A DNA stretch of 64,000 nucleotides, taken from contig CAVXXW010000001.1 in assembly GCA_963765785.1 (NCBI GenBank), forward strand, positions 310,001 to 374,000, written 5' to 3'. The stretch comes from AC-32 sp963765785 (GTDB lineage Bacteria > Actinomycetota > Thermoleophilia > Gaiellales > Gaiellaceae). The notes below the pieces were generated by a model, which did no database searches, had not been told where the DNA came from, and saw only the letters and a list, made by a program, of their open reading frames with translations. Positions within the stretch are counted from its first letter, which is position 1, and every line of letters starts with the position of its first letter. The position numbers and the translations under genes were made by a program. This document shows, piece by piece, positions 7,873-16,098 of the stretch.

Positions 7873-8474
7873 CCCTTCTTCCCGGCGACCGAGGAGACGT
7901 ACTTCGCGACGGCCGTGATCTGCGCCGGGGTGAGCGTGCCCCTGAAGGCGGGCATGACCGCGCCGCCGTTCGTCACCTGCTTCTGCACGCGTGCCTCGTT
8001 CGGCTTCAGCTGGTCGAGGTTCGGGCCGACGGTCCCGCTCGTCCCAGCGTCGGCGAGCGTATGGCAGCTGCCGCAGTTCGCCGTAAAGATGTCCTTCCCG
8101 TTGGTCGAGTTCTTCGTCGCCGTCACCCCGGTGCCGGCGACTTGCGCGACGTAGGCGGCCACCGCGTCGGCGTCCGAGCCGGTGACGAGGTTCTGGGGCA
8201 TCGGGGGTACGGCGAGCTCGATCTGGTCGCGGACGACCTGCTCGATCGTGACCTGCTTGAAGCCCTGCTTGCGATCGGGGCCGAAGGCCTCGTCGAGGTT
8301 CGGCCCGGTTTGCCCGTGGGTGCCCGCGTCGGCGAGCGTGTGGCAGCCGCCGCACTTGGCCTGGAAGAGCTGCTTGCCCTTGCTCGGGTCACCGCCCTTC
8401 GCGATCCCGCCCGTGCCGCAGCCCGCCGCGAGCAGAGCGGTCGCGAGAGCCAGAACCGCTGCGGGGCGCTGCAC
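7869..8474 (-). CDS. Diheme cytochrome c lipoprotein
   Basis: A 201-residue exported protein. The GTG start overlaps the STAS gene stop by one base and gives a lipoprotein signal peptide with lipobox LAAGC (Cys19). Two cytochrome c domains follow, with heme sites CGGCH (Cys41-His45) and CGSCH about 100 residues later, each with the same TLADAG and GPNLD segments, so the protein arose by domain duplication. Candidate distal Met ligands are in PPMPQN and AVMPAF. Facing the caa3 operon, it is a plausible electron donor to the oxidase, but this is inferred only from position. Confidence 0.9.
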   Translation of the reverse strand: MQRPAAVLALATALLAAGCGTGGIAKGGDPSKGKQLFQAKCGGCHTLADAGTHGQTGPNLDEAFGPDRKQGFKQVTIEQVVRDQIELAVPPMPQNLVTGSDADAVAAYVAQVAGTGVTATKNSTNGKDIFTANCGSCHTLADAGTSGTVGPNLDQLKPNEARVQKQVTNGGAVMPAFRGTLTPAQITAVAKYVSSVAGKKG

Positions 8475-8824
8475 TACGCGGGGTCGAGGCTCGCCACGGC
8501 GTCGTCGCGCGTGCCGTGGATCGTGAAGACCCGGTCGAGGCCCGTGATCTCGAAGATCTTGGTGATGTTGCGGTCGCTGCAGACGAGCGACAGCTGCCCG
8601 TCGTTCGTGCGGAGCCGCTTCACGCCGCCGACGAGCACGCCCAGCGTCGTCGAGTCGATGAACGTCGTGTTCGAGAAGTCGACGACGACGTACTTCGCGC
8701 CCTTCCCGATCACGTCCAACAACTGCTGCTTGAACTCCGGCGCCGTGTACAGGTCGACCTCGCCCACCAGCGAGATCACGTAGGCGTCGTCGGACAGCTG
8801 CTCGGTCTTGATGTCGAAGTTCAT
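8474..8824 (-). CDS. STAS-domain anti-sigma factor antagonist
   Basis: A 116-residue single STAS domain of the SpoIIAA/RsbV type. It opens with the GEVDLYTAPEF segment and contains FIDSTTLGVL, where the serine after Asp is the usual phosphorylation site that controls binding to an anti-sigma kinase. No partner kinase or sigma factor gene lies in the window. It is followed with one-base overlap by the cytochrome c lipoprotein and preceded by the TPR gene, all on the minus strand, so the three may form one transcript. Confidence 0.88.
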   Translation of the reverse strand: MNFDIKTEQLSDDAYVISLVGEVDLYTAPEFKQQLLDVIGKGAKYVVVDFSNTTFIDSTTLGVLVGGVKRLRTNDGQLSLVCSDRNITKIFEITGLDRVFTIHGTRDDAVASLDPA

Positions 8825-8854
8825 CCCGGCCTCGTTCCCCTTGAGGGCGGGAGT

Positions 8855-9706
8855 CTAACGGTGCGTCTGGCCGGCCGACGCGATCAGCTGCGCGAGCGTT
8901 TGCCGGACGGTCGGCGCGTTCGGATTGTTCGGCGCGACCTGGAGGAAGCGCTTGTAGGCGGTGACCGCGCCGGTGAGGTCGTTCGCGTTCTGCGACGCCG
9001 AGGCCCACTGCAGCAACGCGTTCGGCTCGTCGGCCGTCCCGCGTGCGACCTGCGCGGCCTGCTTGTACGTGCTCGCGACCTTCGCGTAGGCGCCGGTCAC
9101 CTTCGTGTACGCCTCGCTGAGGCGCGTCTGGAGCGCCTGCGAGTACGGATCGGAGGTGAGCGCCTGCCCGATCGGCGAGCTCGTGTCGAGGCCCGGAGGC
9201 GTCAGCGCGTTCTGGCTGATCGAGGCCAGCACCGCGTTGTAGTTGTCGCCCTCGCGGGCGGCCTGCGCCGCGTAAATGGCCGCGACGCGGTTGAGCACGT
9301 CCACGTTGTTCGGCGCGATCGCGCGCGCCTTCTGCAGCGTCGCGAGCGCGTTCGCCTCCTGCTTGTCGGCCTGCTGGATGCCGGCGAGGTCGAGGTAGGC
9401 GTTCACGTCCTTCGGGTTCTGGTCGACCACCTTCTGCTTGGCGCTGATCTGCGAGCCGAGCGAGCTGCCGGTCGACCGGCCGAAGAAGCTCTGGAGGGCG
9501 TCGGTGATGCCGTTCGAGCCGGAGCCGACGCCGAGGAAGATGAAGCCCCCGGCGAACACGACCGCCAGGAAGACGTACGCGATCTTCGCGTGCCGGCGCA
9601 GCCGCGAGAAGAAGAGCTGCTCTTCCCACGCCGGGGCGGCGTTCTTCTTGCGCTTCTGCGGTTCGGGTTGGCGCTTGCGCTGCGCCTGTGTGGCTCCTCG
9701 TGCCAT
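8855..9706 (-). CDS. Membrane-anchored TPR-repeat protein
   Basis: A 283-residue protein. A basic, Gln/Lys-rich N-terminus (residues 1-35) precedes one membrane helix (about 43-62), followed by a helical extracytoplasmic region with TPR-like repeats: NPKDVNAYLDLAGIQ, LQKARAIAPNNVDVLNRVAAIY and AYKRFLQVAPNNPNAP. The two last segments have the A/P/N spacing of TPR helix B plus loop. Function is not recognisable; such proteins usually scaffold envelope complexes. It heads the small minus-strand group with the STAS and cytochrome c genes. A two-hairpin repeat ends 10 nt before its ATG. Confidence 0.7.
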   Translation of the reverse strand: MARGATQAQRKRQPEPQKRKKNAAPAWEEQLFFSRLRRHAKIAYVFLAVVFAGGFIFLGVGSGSNGITDALQSFFGRSTGSSLGSQISAKQKVVDQNPKDVNAYLDLAGIQQADKQEANALATLQKARAIAPNNVDVLNRVAAIYAAQAAREGDNYNAVLASISQNALTPPGLDTSSPIGQALTSDPYSQALQTRLSEAYTKVTGAYAKVASTYKQAAQVARGTADEPNALLQWASASQNANDLTGAVTAYKRFLQVAPNNPNAPTVRQTLAQLIASAGQTHR

Positions 9707-9716
9707 GGCCGGCTAA

Positions 9717-9774
9717 GGCACCGCTTGCGGTGCCGTCGTCAGGATGCGCGGGCTTTGCCCGTGCGTCCGTCTGA
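9717..9774 (-). repeat. Two-hairpin intergenic repeat, copy A
   Basis: On the minus strand a 12-bp hairpin (9774-9739, loop AAA) is followed by a second hairpin, GGCACCG/CGGTGCC (9734-9717) with loop CAAG. A diverged copy with the same order and spacing lies at 34319-34376. The first hairpin is identical at 32 of 36 positions, including one compensatory G-C to A-T pair. The element sits between the adenosine deaminase and TPR genes. Its type (REP-like or conserved RNA) is unknown. Confidence 0.65.
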
Positions 9775-9814
9775 ACTGACCGGTCGAGTGATCAAGATCC
9801 ATCAGGGAGCCGCC

Positions 9815-10795
9815 CTAGGGTACCTGCCAGTAGGCGTTTCCGATGGCGCGGAGATGGCTCTTGGTGTCGTGGTCGCAGAGCGCGCCTTCGAGCCCGGCCT
9901 CGTAAGCGTCCCGCGGATCGACCCCGAGCCGCTGCGCCGCGTCGTAGTCCTGGCCGAGGTCGGTGCCGAACATCGCGGGGTCGTCCGTCGAGATCGAGCA
10001 GCGGACGCCGGCGGCGACGAGCGAAGGCAGCGGATGCTCGTCGAGGGACGGAACGACTCTCGTACGCAAGTTCGAGATCGGGCAGACGTCGAGCACGACG
10101 CGCCTGTCCACGATCTCCCGCAGGAGCCCGGGATCCTCGACCGCCCGGATCCCGTGCCGCAGTCGGTCGGCGCCGAGCTCCTCGAGCGCGCCCCGCACCG
10201 AGGGCGCCCCGGCCGCCTCGCCCGCGTGCGGGACCGACGCGAGCCCCAGCTCGCGCGCGAGCTCGAACGCCGGCGCGTACGGCTCCGGTGGGAAGTCCGC
10301 CTCGAGCCCGCCGAGGCCGACTCCGACGATCCCGCGCTCGCGGTACCGCGTCGCCCACTGGACGAGCTCCTCCGCCTCGGAGAGCGGAAAGCCGCGGACG
10401 ATGTCGGGCGTCAGCCGCACTTCGACGCCGTGCAGCTCGCGCGCGGCCTGCGCGCCGTCGCAGTAGCCCTCGAAGATCTCGTCCCAGGCCACGCCGCGCC
10501 GCACGCGCTCGCCGGGCGAGAAGATCCCCTCGAGGTAGACGGCGCCGAACGAGGCCGCCTCCGCCGCGTAATCGACGACGACCTGGCGGAAGTCCTCGGC
10601 CGTGCGGAGCGCGTTCGTCGTCAGGATCCAGACCTCGATGAAGTGCGCGAAGTCACGGAAGTCGTAGAGTTCCGCGAGGCCCTCCTCCGTCTCGGCCGGC
10701 AGCGGGTAGTCGTTGCGCCGCGCGATCTCGAGCAGCGTCCTCGGCCTCACCGTCCCCTCGAGGTGGACGTGGAGCTCGATCTTCGGATCGTTCAC
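9815..10795 (-). CDS. Adenosine deaminase family protein
   Basis: A 326-residue metal-dependent amidohydrolase of normal family length. Motifs in order: HVHLEG near residue 10 (metal His pair), GLGGLEADFP in the middle, VPHAGEA (catalytic His-Ala-Gly-Glu), DRLRHGIRA, CPISN and STDDPAMFGT (metal Asp). These fit adenosine deaminase and its relatives, which include adenine and 6-aminodeoxyfutalosine deaminases, so the exact substrate is open. The GTG start lies in a GTGA overlap with tatC, so the gene is coupled to the Tat genes without an obvious functional link. Confidence 0.85.
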   Translation of the reverse strand: MNDPKIELHVHLEGTVRPRTLLEIARRNDYPLPAETEEGLAELYDFRDFAHFIEVWILTTNALRTAEDFRQVVVDYAAEAASFGAVYLEGIFSPGERVRRGVAWDEIFEGYCDGAQAARELHGVEVRLTPDIVRGFPLSEAEELVQWATRYRERGIVGVGLGGLEADFPPEPYAPAFELARELGLASVPHAGEAAGAPSVRGALEELGADRLRHGIRAVEDPGLLREIVDRRVVLDVCPISNLRTRVVPSLDEHPLPSLVAAGVRCSISTDDPAMFGTDLGQDYDAAQRLGVDPRDAYEAGLEGALCDHDTKSHLRAIGNAYWQVP

Positions 10796-11532
10796 GCGCG
10801 CCAGCGCGGCTCGAGGAAGGTGGCGAGTCCGATCGAGAGCACGTAGAGGGCGACCAGCGGGATCACCGAGAGGATGGTCGAGACCGGGTCGACGCCGGGC
10901 AGGAGCACGCCGATGACCGTCATCACGAAGATCCCGAAGCGCCAGGTGTGCCGCAGCTGCGCGGCCGACAAGATTCGCAGGCGCACGAGCGCGAGCACGA
11001 ACACGGGCACCTCGAACGCGAGCGCTACTCCGAGCAGGACGAAGCTGACGAAGCGGTAGTAGTCCCGCGCGCGGATCAGGATCGTGTAGTGCGTGTCGTC
11101 GTAGCTGGTCAGGAAGTGGATCGCCGGCGACAGGATCACGAAGTAGCCGAAGGCGACGCCGCCGATCGCAAGGACGGTGGCGAACCCGACGGCAACCGCG
11201 ATCGACCGCTGGCGGTGCTCCTCGACCGCGGGCGCGAGAAAGGCCCACAGCTGCCAGAGGACGACCGGCAGGGCGAGGAGAAAGCCGGCCCAGAGGCTGA
11301 CCATGATCGAGGTTGCGAATGGCTCGATCGGGCTGAACGTGACCGGCTTGCGCAGGTGTGCCGGCAGCGGCTCGTTCAGCCAATGGAGGATCCGGCCGTG
11401 GAACGCGTAGGCCACCGCGAAGCCGACGACGAGCGCGCCAATGGTCACGATCAGGCGTGCCCGAAGCTCGCCGAGGTGCTCGACCAGCGTGGCTTCCTCG
11501 CCGTGGCGAAGGCGCCGCGGGAGCACGCTCAT
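10792..11532 (-). CDS. tatC: Sec-independent translocase subunit TatC
   Basis: A 246-residue polytopic protein with six predicted helices, the usual TatC length. The N-terminal signature HLGELRARL (residues 19-27) is the region that recognises twin-arginine signal peptides. FSPIEPFAT follows the first helix and a conserved Pro-rich loop lies before helix 3. With TatA it exports folded proteins such as cofactor-loaded redox enzymes. It lies a few bases downstream of tatA on the minus strand and overlaps the deaminase gene by 4 nt. Confidence 0.95.
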   Translation of the reverse strand: MSVLPRRLRHGEEATLVEHLGELRARLIVTIGALVVGFAVAYAFHGRILHWLNEPLPAHLRKPVTFSPIEPFATSIMVSLWAGFLLALPVVLWQLWAFLAPAVEEHRQRSIAVAVGFATVLAIGGVAFGYFVILSPAIHFLTSYDDTHYTILIRARDYYRFVSFVLLGVALAFEVPVFVLALVRLRILSAAQLRHTWRFGIFVMTVIGVLLPGVDPVSTILSVIPLVALYVLSIGLATFLEPRWRA

Positions 11533-11536
11533 CGGG

Positions 11537-11746
11537 TTACGTGGACGACGGTGGTGGAGCTTCGTCCGTCGAGCGCGCGGGCAGCTCGGCCTTCTCGTCG
11601 TTCGAGCTGCCGGAGATCGAGTCCTTGAACTCGCGCATGCCCTTCCCGAGCGAGCGTCCGATCTCCGGGAGACGCTTCGGCCCGAAGACGAGGAGTGCCA
11701 CGATCAGGATCACGATGAGCCCGGTAATGCCGACCTCAGGAATCAT
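11537..11746 (-). CDS. tatA: Sec-independent translocase subunit TatA/E
   Basis: A 69-residue protein: a short N-terminal periplasmic stretch, one membrane helix (about 6-20), the hinge motif FGPKRLPE, an amphipathic helix (GRSLGKGMREFKDSI) and a Ser/Pro-rich acidic tail. It forms the protein-conducting part of the Tat pathway with the adjacent TatC. The ATG at 11746 is preferred; a TTG two codons earlier would also fit. No TatB-like second copy is visible nearby. Confidence 0.9.
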   Translation of the reverse strand: MIPEVGITGLIVILIVALLVFGPKRLPEIGRSLGKGMREFKDSISGSSNDEKAELPARSTDEAPPPSST

Positions 11747-11942
11747 GGGCAAAGCGTAGCGGCTCTGCGTCCGGGTATGGCCATCGTGTTGCGAGAAACC
11801 CTCGAACGGTCCTCTTCGATACGCTGCCTACGACCCCGGCGCGCATGGCAGCTTCGACGACCGATCGCGCGGGTCGACGCTCTGGACGCGCCTCCGGCTG
11901 TGTTGCCGAAGAGCTGAACCCGCTAGCTAGCATGGATTGGAC

Positions 11943-12728
11943 ATGGCGCTGCTCGAACTGAAAAACCTGCACGTCGCGCTCGAAGACGGCACCGAGATCG
12001 TCAAGGGCGTCGACCTGAGCGTGGACACGAACCAGATCCACGCGATCATGGGCCCGAACGGCTCGGGCAAGTCGACGCTCGCGTACGCGCTGATGGGCCA
12101 CCCCGCGTACCAGATCACCGAGGGCCAGATCCTCTTCGACGGCGAGGACGTGACGGAGCTCGAGGCGGACGAGCGCGCACAGCGCGGCCTCTTCCTCGCG
12201 TTCCAGTACCCGCACGCGGTTCCCGGCGTCACCGTTACGAGCTTCCTGCGCTCCGCGATCAACGCGACCCGGAAGGCGCGCAACGACGGCGAGGACGACC
12301 CGGTCTCGATCAAGGACTTCCGCCAGGACATGCTCGCCGCGATGGAGAAGCTGAAGGTGCCGCGCGAGCTCGCGCAGCGCTACCTGAACGACGGCTTCTC
12401 GGGCGGCGAGAAGAAGCGGGTCGAGATCCTGCAGATGGCGATGCTGAAGCCGCGGATGGCTGTGCTCGACGAGACCGACTCCGGGCTCGACATCGACGCA
12501 CTCAAGACGGTCGCCAACGGCGTGCGCGAGCTCGTCGGCGAAGAGACCGGCGCGCTCGTGATCACGCACTACCAGCGCATCCTCAACTACGTGCAGCCCG
12601 ATTTCGTGCACGTCTTCGTCGACGGGCGTATCGTGGAGGAAGGCGGCCCGGAGCTGGCACACAAGCTCGAGGCCGAGGGCTACGAGGGATTCGGCGCAAA
12701 CGGAAGGAGCAATGGCAGCCACACCTGA
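11943..12728 (+). CDS. sufC: Fe-S cluster assembly ATPase SufC
   Basis: A 261-residue ABC-type ATPase. Walker A GPNGSGKST at residues 37-45, an FSGGEKKR signature near 153, and Walker B as AVLDETDSGLD, where the DETDSGLD form is characteristic of SufC. It powers conformational changes of the SufBCD scaffold during Fe-S cluster assembly. No SD is visible; a TAGCAT box (11928-11933) lies 9 nt upstream of the ATG, consistent with a leaderless message. The stop overlaps sufB by 17 nt, so sufCBD are tightly coupled. No SufR-type repressor gene precedes the operon here. Confidence 0.95.
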   Translation: MALLELKNLHVALEDGTEIVKGVDLSVDTNQIHAIMGPNGSGKSTLAYALMGHPAYQITEGQILFDGEDVTELEADERAQRGLFLAFQYPHAVPGVTVTSFLRSAINATRKARNDGEDDPVSIKDFRQDMLAAMEKLKVPRELAQRYLNDGFSGGEKKRVEILQMAMLKPRMAVLDETDSGLDIDALKTVANGVRELVGEETGALVITHYQRILNYVQPDFVHVFVDGRIVEEGGPELAHKLEAEGYEGFGANGRSNGSHT

Positions 12729-14127
12729 GACCGAAGTCGTCGCGGGGATCCGCAGCGACTACAAGTACGGCTTCCACGAGATCGAGGACTACTTCTTCAA
12801 GTCGGGCCGCGGTCTCTCGGCGGAGCTCGTCGCGGCGATCTCCGAGCACAAGAACGAGCCGGAGTGGATGCGCAAGTTCCGGCTGAAGTCGCTCGAGTAC
12901 TTCATGGCGCGCCCGATGCCCGAATGGGGCGGCGATCTTTCCGAGATCGACTTCGACAACATCTTCTATTACATCCGCCCGACCGAGAAGCAGGCCAACT
13001 CCTGGGAAGACTTGCCGCCCGAGATCAAGGACACCTGGGACAAGCTCGGCATCCCGGAGGCGGAGAAGAACTACCTCGCCGGCGTCGGCGCCCAGTACGA
13101 GTCCGAGGTCGTCTACCACAAGCTGCAGGAGGACCTCGAGGCCCAGGGCGTGATCTTCAAGGACATGGACTCGGGGCTGCGCGAGCACGAGGAGCTCGTC
13201 AAGCAGTACTTCGGGACGATCATCCCGCAGAACGACAACAAGTTCGCGGCGCTCAACTCCGCCGTCTGGTCGGGCGGCTCGTTCATCTACGTGCCGCCGG
13301 GCGTGAAGGTCGAGATGCCGCTGCAGGCCTACTTCCGGATCAACGCCGAGAACATGGGCCAGTTCGAGCGGACGCTGATCATCGTCGACGAGGGCGCCTA
13401 CGTGCACTACGTCGAGGGCTGCACCGCGCCGATCTACTCGTCCGACTCGCTGCACTCGGCGGTCGTCGAGATCATCGTCAAGCCGAACGCGCGCTGCCGC
13501 TACACGACGATCCAGAACTGGTCGAACAACGTCTACAACCTCGTCACGAAGCGCGCAGTCGCGTACGAGAACGCGACGATGGAGTGGGTCGACGGGAACC
13601 TCGGGTCGAAGCTGACGATGAAGTACCCGGCGATTTGGCTGATGGGCGAGGGCGCACACGGCGAAGTGCTCTCGATCGCGTTCGGGGGCAAGGGCCAGCA
13701 CCAGGACGCGGGCGGCAAGGCCGTCCACATGGCGCCGAACACGACCTCGGTGATCACGTCGAAGTCGATCTCGAAGGACGGCGGGCGCGCCGGCTACCGC
13801 GGGCTGCTCGAGGTGGCCAAGGGCGCAACCGGCGCGAAGTCGAAGGTCGTCTGCGACGCGCTGATCCTCGACAAGGACTCGCGCTCCGACACCTACCCGT
13901 ACATCAAGATCGACGAAGACAACGTCGACATCGGCCACGAGGCGACGGTCTCGAAGATCGGCGAGGAGCAGCTCTTCTACCTGATGTCCCGTGGGCTATC
14001 GGAGGCCGAGGCCTCCGCGATGATCGTCTCCGGCTTCGTCGAGCCGATCACCAAGGAGCTCCCGCTCGAGTACGCGGTCGAGATGAACCGGCTGATCCAG
14101 CTCCAGATGGAGGGCAGTGTCGGCTAG
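12712..14127 (+). CDS. sufB: Fe-S cluster assembly scaffold SufB
   Basis: A 471-residue scaffold subunit. Conserved blocks include the N-terminal YKYGFHEIEDYFFKSGRG region, the PEWMRKFRLKSL segment, VEGCTAPIY (containing a conserved Cys) and the beta-helix core, ending with ISKDGGRAGYRG and GHEATVSKIGEEQLFYLMSRG. SufB binds the nascent cluster with SufC and SufD. A strong SD (GGAAGGAGC) lies inside the sufC 3' end just before the ATG. Its stop overlaps the sufD GTG by 11 nt. Confidence 0.96.
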   Translation: MAATPETEVVAGIRSDYKYGFHEIEDYFFKSGRGLSAELVAAISEHKNEPEWMRKFRLKSLEYFMARPMPEWGGDLSEIDFDNIFYYIRPTEKQANSWEDLPPEIKDTWDKLGIPEAEKNYLAGVGAQYESEVVYHKLQEDLEAQGVIFKDMDSGLREHEELVKQYFGTIIPQNDNKFAALNSAVWSGGSFIYVPPGVKVEMPLQAYFRINAENMGQFERTLIIVDEGAYVHYVEGCTAPIYSSDSLHSAVVEIIVKPNARCRYTTIQNWSNNVYNLVTKRAVAYENATMEWVDGNLGSKLTMKYPAIWLMGEGAHGEVLSIAFGGKGQHQDAGGKAVHMAPNTTSVITSKSISKDGGRAGYRGLLEVAKGATGAKSKVVCDALILDKDSRSDTYPYIKIDEDNVDIGHEATVSKIGEEQLFYLMSRGLSEAEASAMIVSGFVEPITKELPLEYAVEMNRLIQLQMEGSVG

Positions 14128-15289
14128 GGCTGAGGCCCTCGACGCCTACCGGAGCCTGCCGGTTCCGGACACGAACGAGGAGCACTGGCGCTTCACCGAC
14201 CTCCGGGGCTTCGACCCGGAAGCGTTCACCGGCGACGGCGCGACGGCGGGCTCGCCGTCGTCGATGCTCGAGCTCGACGTCGCGGCCGAGGCCGTGGTCA
14301 CGGAAACGGGCATCGAGATCACGCGGGCGCCCGACGAGATTCGCTTCGAGCCGCTCGACGAGTCGCACGAGCTGCTCGGCACGCTCGTCGGTTGGGAGGA
14401 CGACAAGTTTGCGGCCCACAACGCGGCGGCCTGGCGGAACGGCCTGCTCGTCCACGTGCCCGGCGGGCTCGAGCTCGAACGGCCGCTGTTCGTGCGCGTC
14501 GTCAACGCGATCGAGAATGGCGCGCTCTTCTGGCGGCTGCTCGTCGTCGCGGAGGAAGGCTCGCGCTTCTCGCTCGTCGAGGAGTACTCGTCCGGTTCCA
14601 CGGATCTGCCCGGCTACTTCAACGGCGTCGCCGAGCTGTTCGTCCAGCCGGGCGCGAAGCTCGAGTACGTCTCGCTGCAGAACCTCTCGCGTGAGACGTG
14701 GCACTTCGCCTCGCACCACGCGCGGGTCGAGCGCGACGCCGAGCTCGACTGGGTCAGCGGCGGCTTCGGCTCGAAGCGTGGCAAGACGCGCATCCAGAAC
14801 GACCTCGCCGGCCCGGGCGCGACCTCCCGCGTGACGGGCGCGTACTTCGGCGACGGCGAGCAGCACCTCGACTTCGACACCTTCCAGGAGCACATCGCTC
14901 CCGACACCGAGTCGGACTTCGCCTTCAAGGGCGCGCTGCGCGACACGGCGACGGCGGTGTGGCGCGGGATGATCCGCGTCGAGCGCGACGCGCAGAAGAC
15001 GAACGCGTACCAGGAGTGCCGCAACCTGATGCTGTCGCCGACGACGCACGCGGTGCCGATCCCGGGGCTGGAGATCCTCGCGAACGACGTCCGCTGCACG
15101 CACGGGGCGACCGTCGGCCGGGTCGATCGCGAGCAGCTCTTCTACCTGATGGCCCGCGGCCTGCCCCGCGCGGAAGCCGAGCGCCTGATCGTGCGCGGCT
15201 TCTTCCAGGACGTCCTCGACCGCATCGAGCTGGAGCCGGTGCGCGAAGCGGTCACGTCCGCGCTCGAGCGGCGCATCCCACAGGCGTAA
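14117..15289 (+). CDS. sufD: Fe-S cluster assembly protein SufD
   Basis: A 390-residue SufB paralogue. It contains the EEHWRFTDLRG N-terminal segment, the beta-helix core, KTNAYQECRNLML, HGATVGRVDREQLFYLMARGLPRAEAE and the closing GFFQDVLDRI, all typical of SufD. The GTG start lies within the 3' end of sufB. SufD forms the SufBC2D complex and helps iron acquisition. It ends the sufCBD transcript, apart from a possible small gene that starts 10 nt later. Confidence 0.94.
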   Translation: MSARAEALDAYRSLPVPDTNEEHWRFTDLRGFDPEAFTGDGATAGSPSSMLELDVAAEAVVTETGIEITRAPDEIRFEPLDESHELLGTLVGWEDDKFAAHNAAAWRNGLLVHVPGGLELERPLFVRVVNAIENGALFWRLLVVAEEGSRFSLVEEYSSGSTDLPGYFNGVAELFVQPGAKLEYVSLQNLSRETWHFASHHARVERDAELDWVSGGFGSKRGKTRIQNDLAGPGATSRVTGAYFGDGEQHLDFDTFQEHIAPDTESDFAFKGALRDTATAVWRGMIRVERDAQKTNAYQECRNLMLSPTTHAVPIPGLEILANDVRCTHGATVGRVDREQLFYLMARGLPRAEAERLIVRGFFQDVLDRIELEPVREAVTSALERRIPQA

Positions 15290-15298
15290 CCTTCGGGC

Positions 15299-15469
15299 AT
15301 GAGGCTCCTCGACCGGCTCAAGGAGCGACGTCACCGAAAGGCTCACAAGCGCCATCTCGCCGAGCGCGAGCGCCAGAAGGAGCTGTCGGGCCAGGACACC
15401 CAACGCGCGGTTGGCGAAGTGGCCAGAGGCGCGGCCGGCGCCGGCCAGGGCGGCGTGCAGGGCGCCTAG
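15299..15469 (+). CDS. Hypothetical 56-residue basic protein
   Basis: ATG at 15299, 10 nt after sufD, opens a 56-codon frame ending TAG at 15469. The first 30 residues are strongly charged (RLLDRLKERRHRKAHKRH, then ERERQKE), likely a basic helix; the rest is Gly/Ala/Gln-rich. Codon third positions are GC-rich like neighbouring genes. The stop overlaps the end of the convergent methyltransferase gene. No family is recognised. It could be a small nucleic-acid-binding protein or simply non-coding sequence after sufD. Confidence 0.45.
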   Translation: MRLLDRLKERRHRKAHKRHLAERERQKELSGQDTQRAVGEVARGAAGAGQGGVQGA

Positions 15470-16098
15470 CGCCGGCTCGCGACGACGCTGATCGTGATGC
15501 GCGCCTCAACGACGCGCGGGTCGGCGTTCGTAGGGAAGAGCGCGAGCAGATCGCGCTTGGTCAGCAACTCGACCCGGCCCCAGTTCTCACGTCGCAGCGC
15601 GTGCATGGCGCGGTCCGCATGGCGGCGAGGGAGCCAGTGGACGAGCGGGACGAGCGTGTGCGTCTCGACCGGGAACCAGCGGTTCGGCGTCGAGAAGAAG
15701 ACGCGCGGCGCGACCCGGCAGAGCTCGGCGATGAAGCGCCGCTGCTCCTCGCGGCCGCCGACGTGCTCGACGACCGCGTTCGAGAAGGCGACGTCGAACT
15801 CGTCGTCCGCGAACGGCAGCGCCAGGCCGTCGGCGACGACGCACCGGATCGCCGGGAAGGCCTGCGCGAAGTTTGGCAGCGGCACGTCACTGACTGCCGT
15901 GATCCGCTCCGGCCACGGGTACAGCGCCTCGAAGAAGTTGTGCGTCGCGGCCACCCCCGGCTCGGTGCCAAACGGCGTGTCGCCAACGCCCACGTCGACG
16001 ACGCGCGTCTCCGGCCCCGGTTGCATCGTCTTCAGGAAGAGCGCCAGCTTGTGCCGCCGGTTCCAGAGCGACGCGCGAGCAGCCAGCGCGTCGAGCAC
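15466..16098 (-). CDS. Class I SAM-dependent methyltransferase
   Basis: A 210-residue methyltransferase. The SAM-binding motif I is VVDVGVGDTPFG (about 30-41), followed by acidic motif II, then VVADGLALPF and the DVAFSNAVVEHVGG post-motif typical of type 11 methyltransferases. FFSTPNRWFPVETHT resembles family members acting on lipids, sugars or quinone-like compounds; substrate unknown. The GTG start shares one base with the stop of the upstream cytochrome c fusion gene. The pair is inserted against the direction of the surrounding suf genes. Confidence 0.85.
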   Translation of the reverse strand: MLDALAARASLWNRRHKLALFLKTMQPGPETRVVDVGVGDTPFGTEPGVAATHNFFEALYPWPERITAVSDVPLPNFAQAFPAIRCVVADGLALPFADDEFDVAFSNAVVEHVGGREEQRRFIAELCRVAPRVFFSTPNRWFPVETHTLVPLVHWLPRRHADRAMHALRRENWGRVELLTKRDLLALFPTNADPRVVEARITISVVASRR

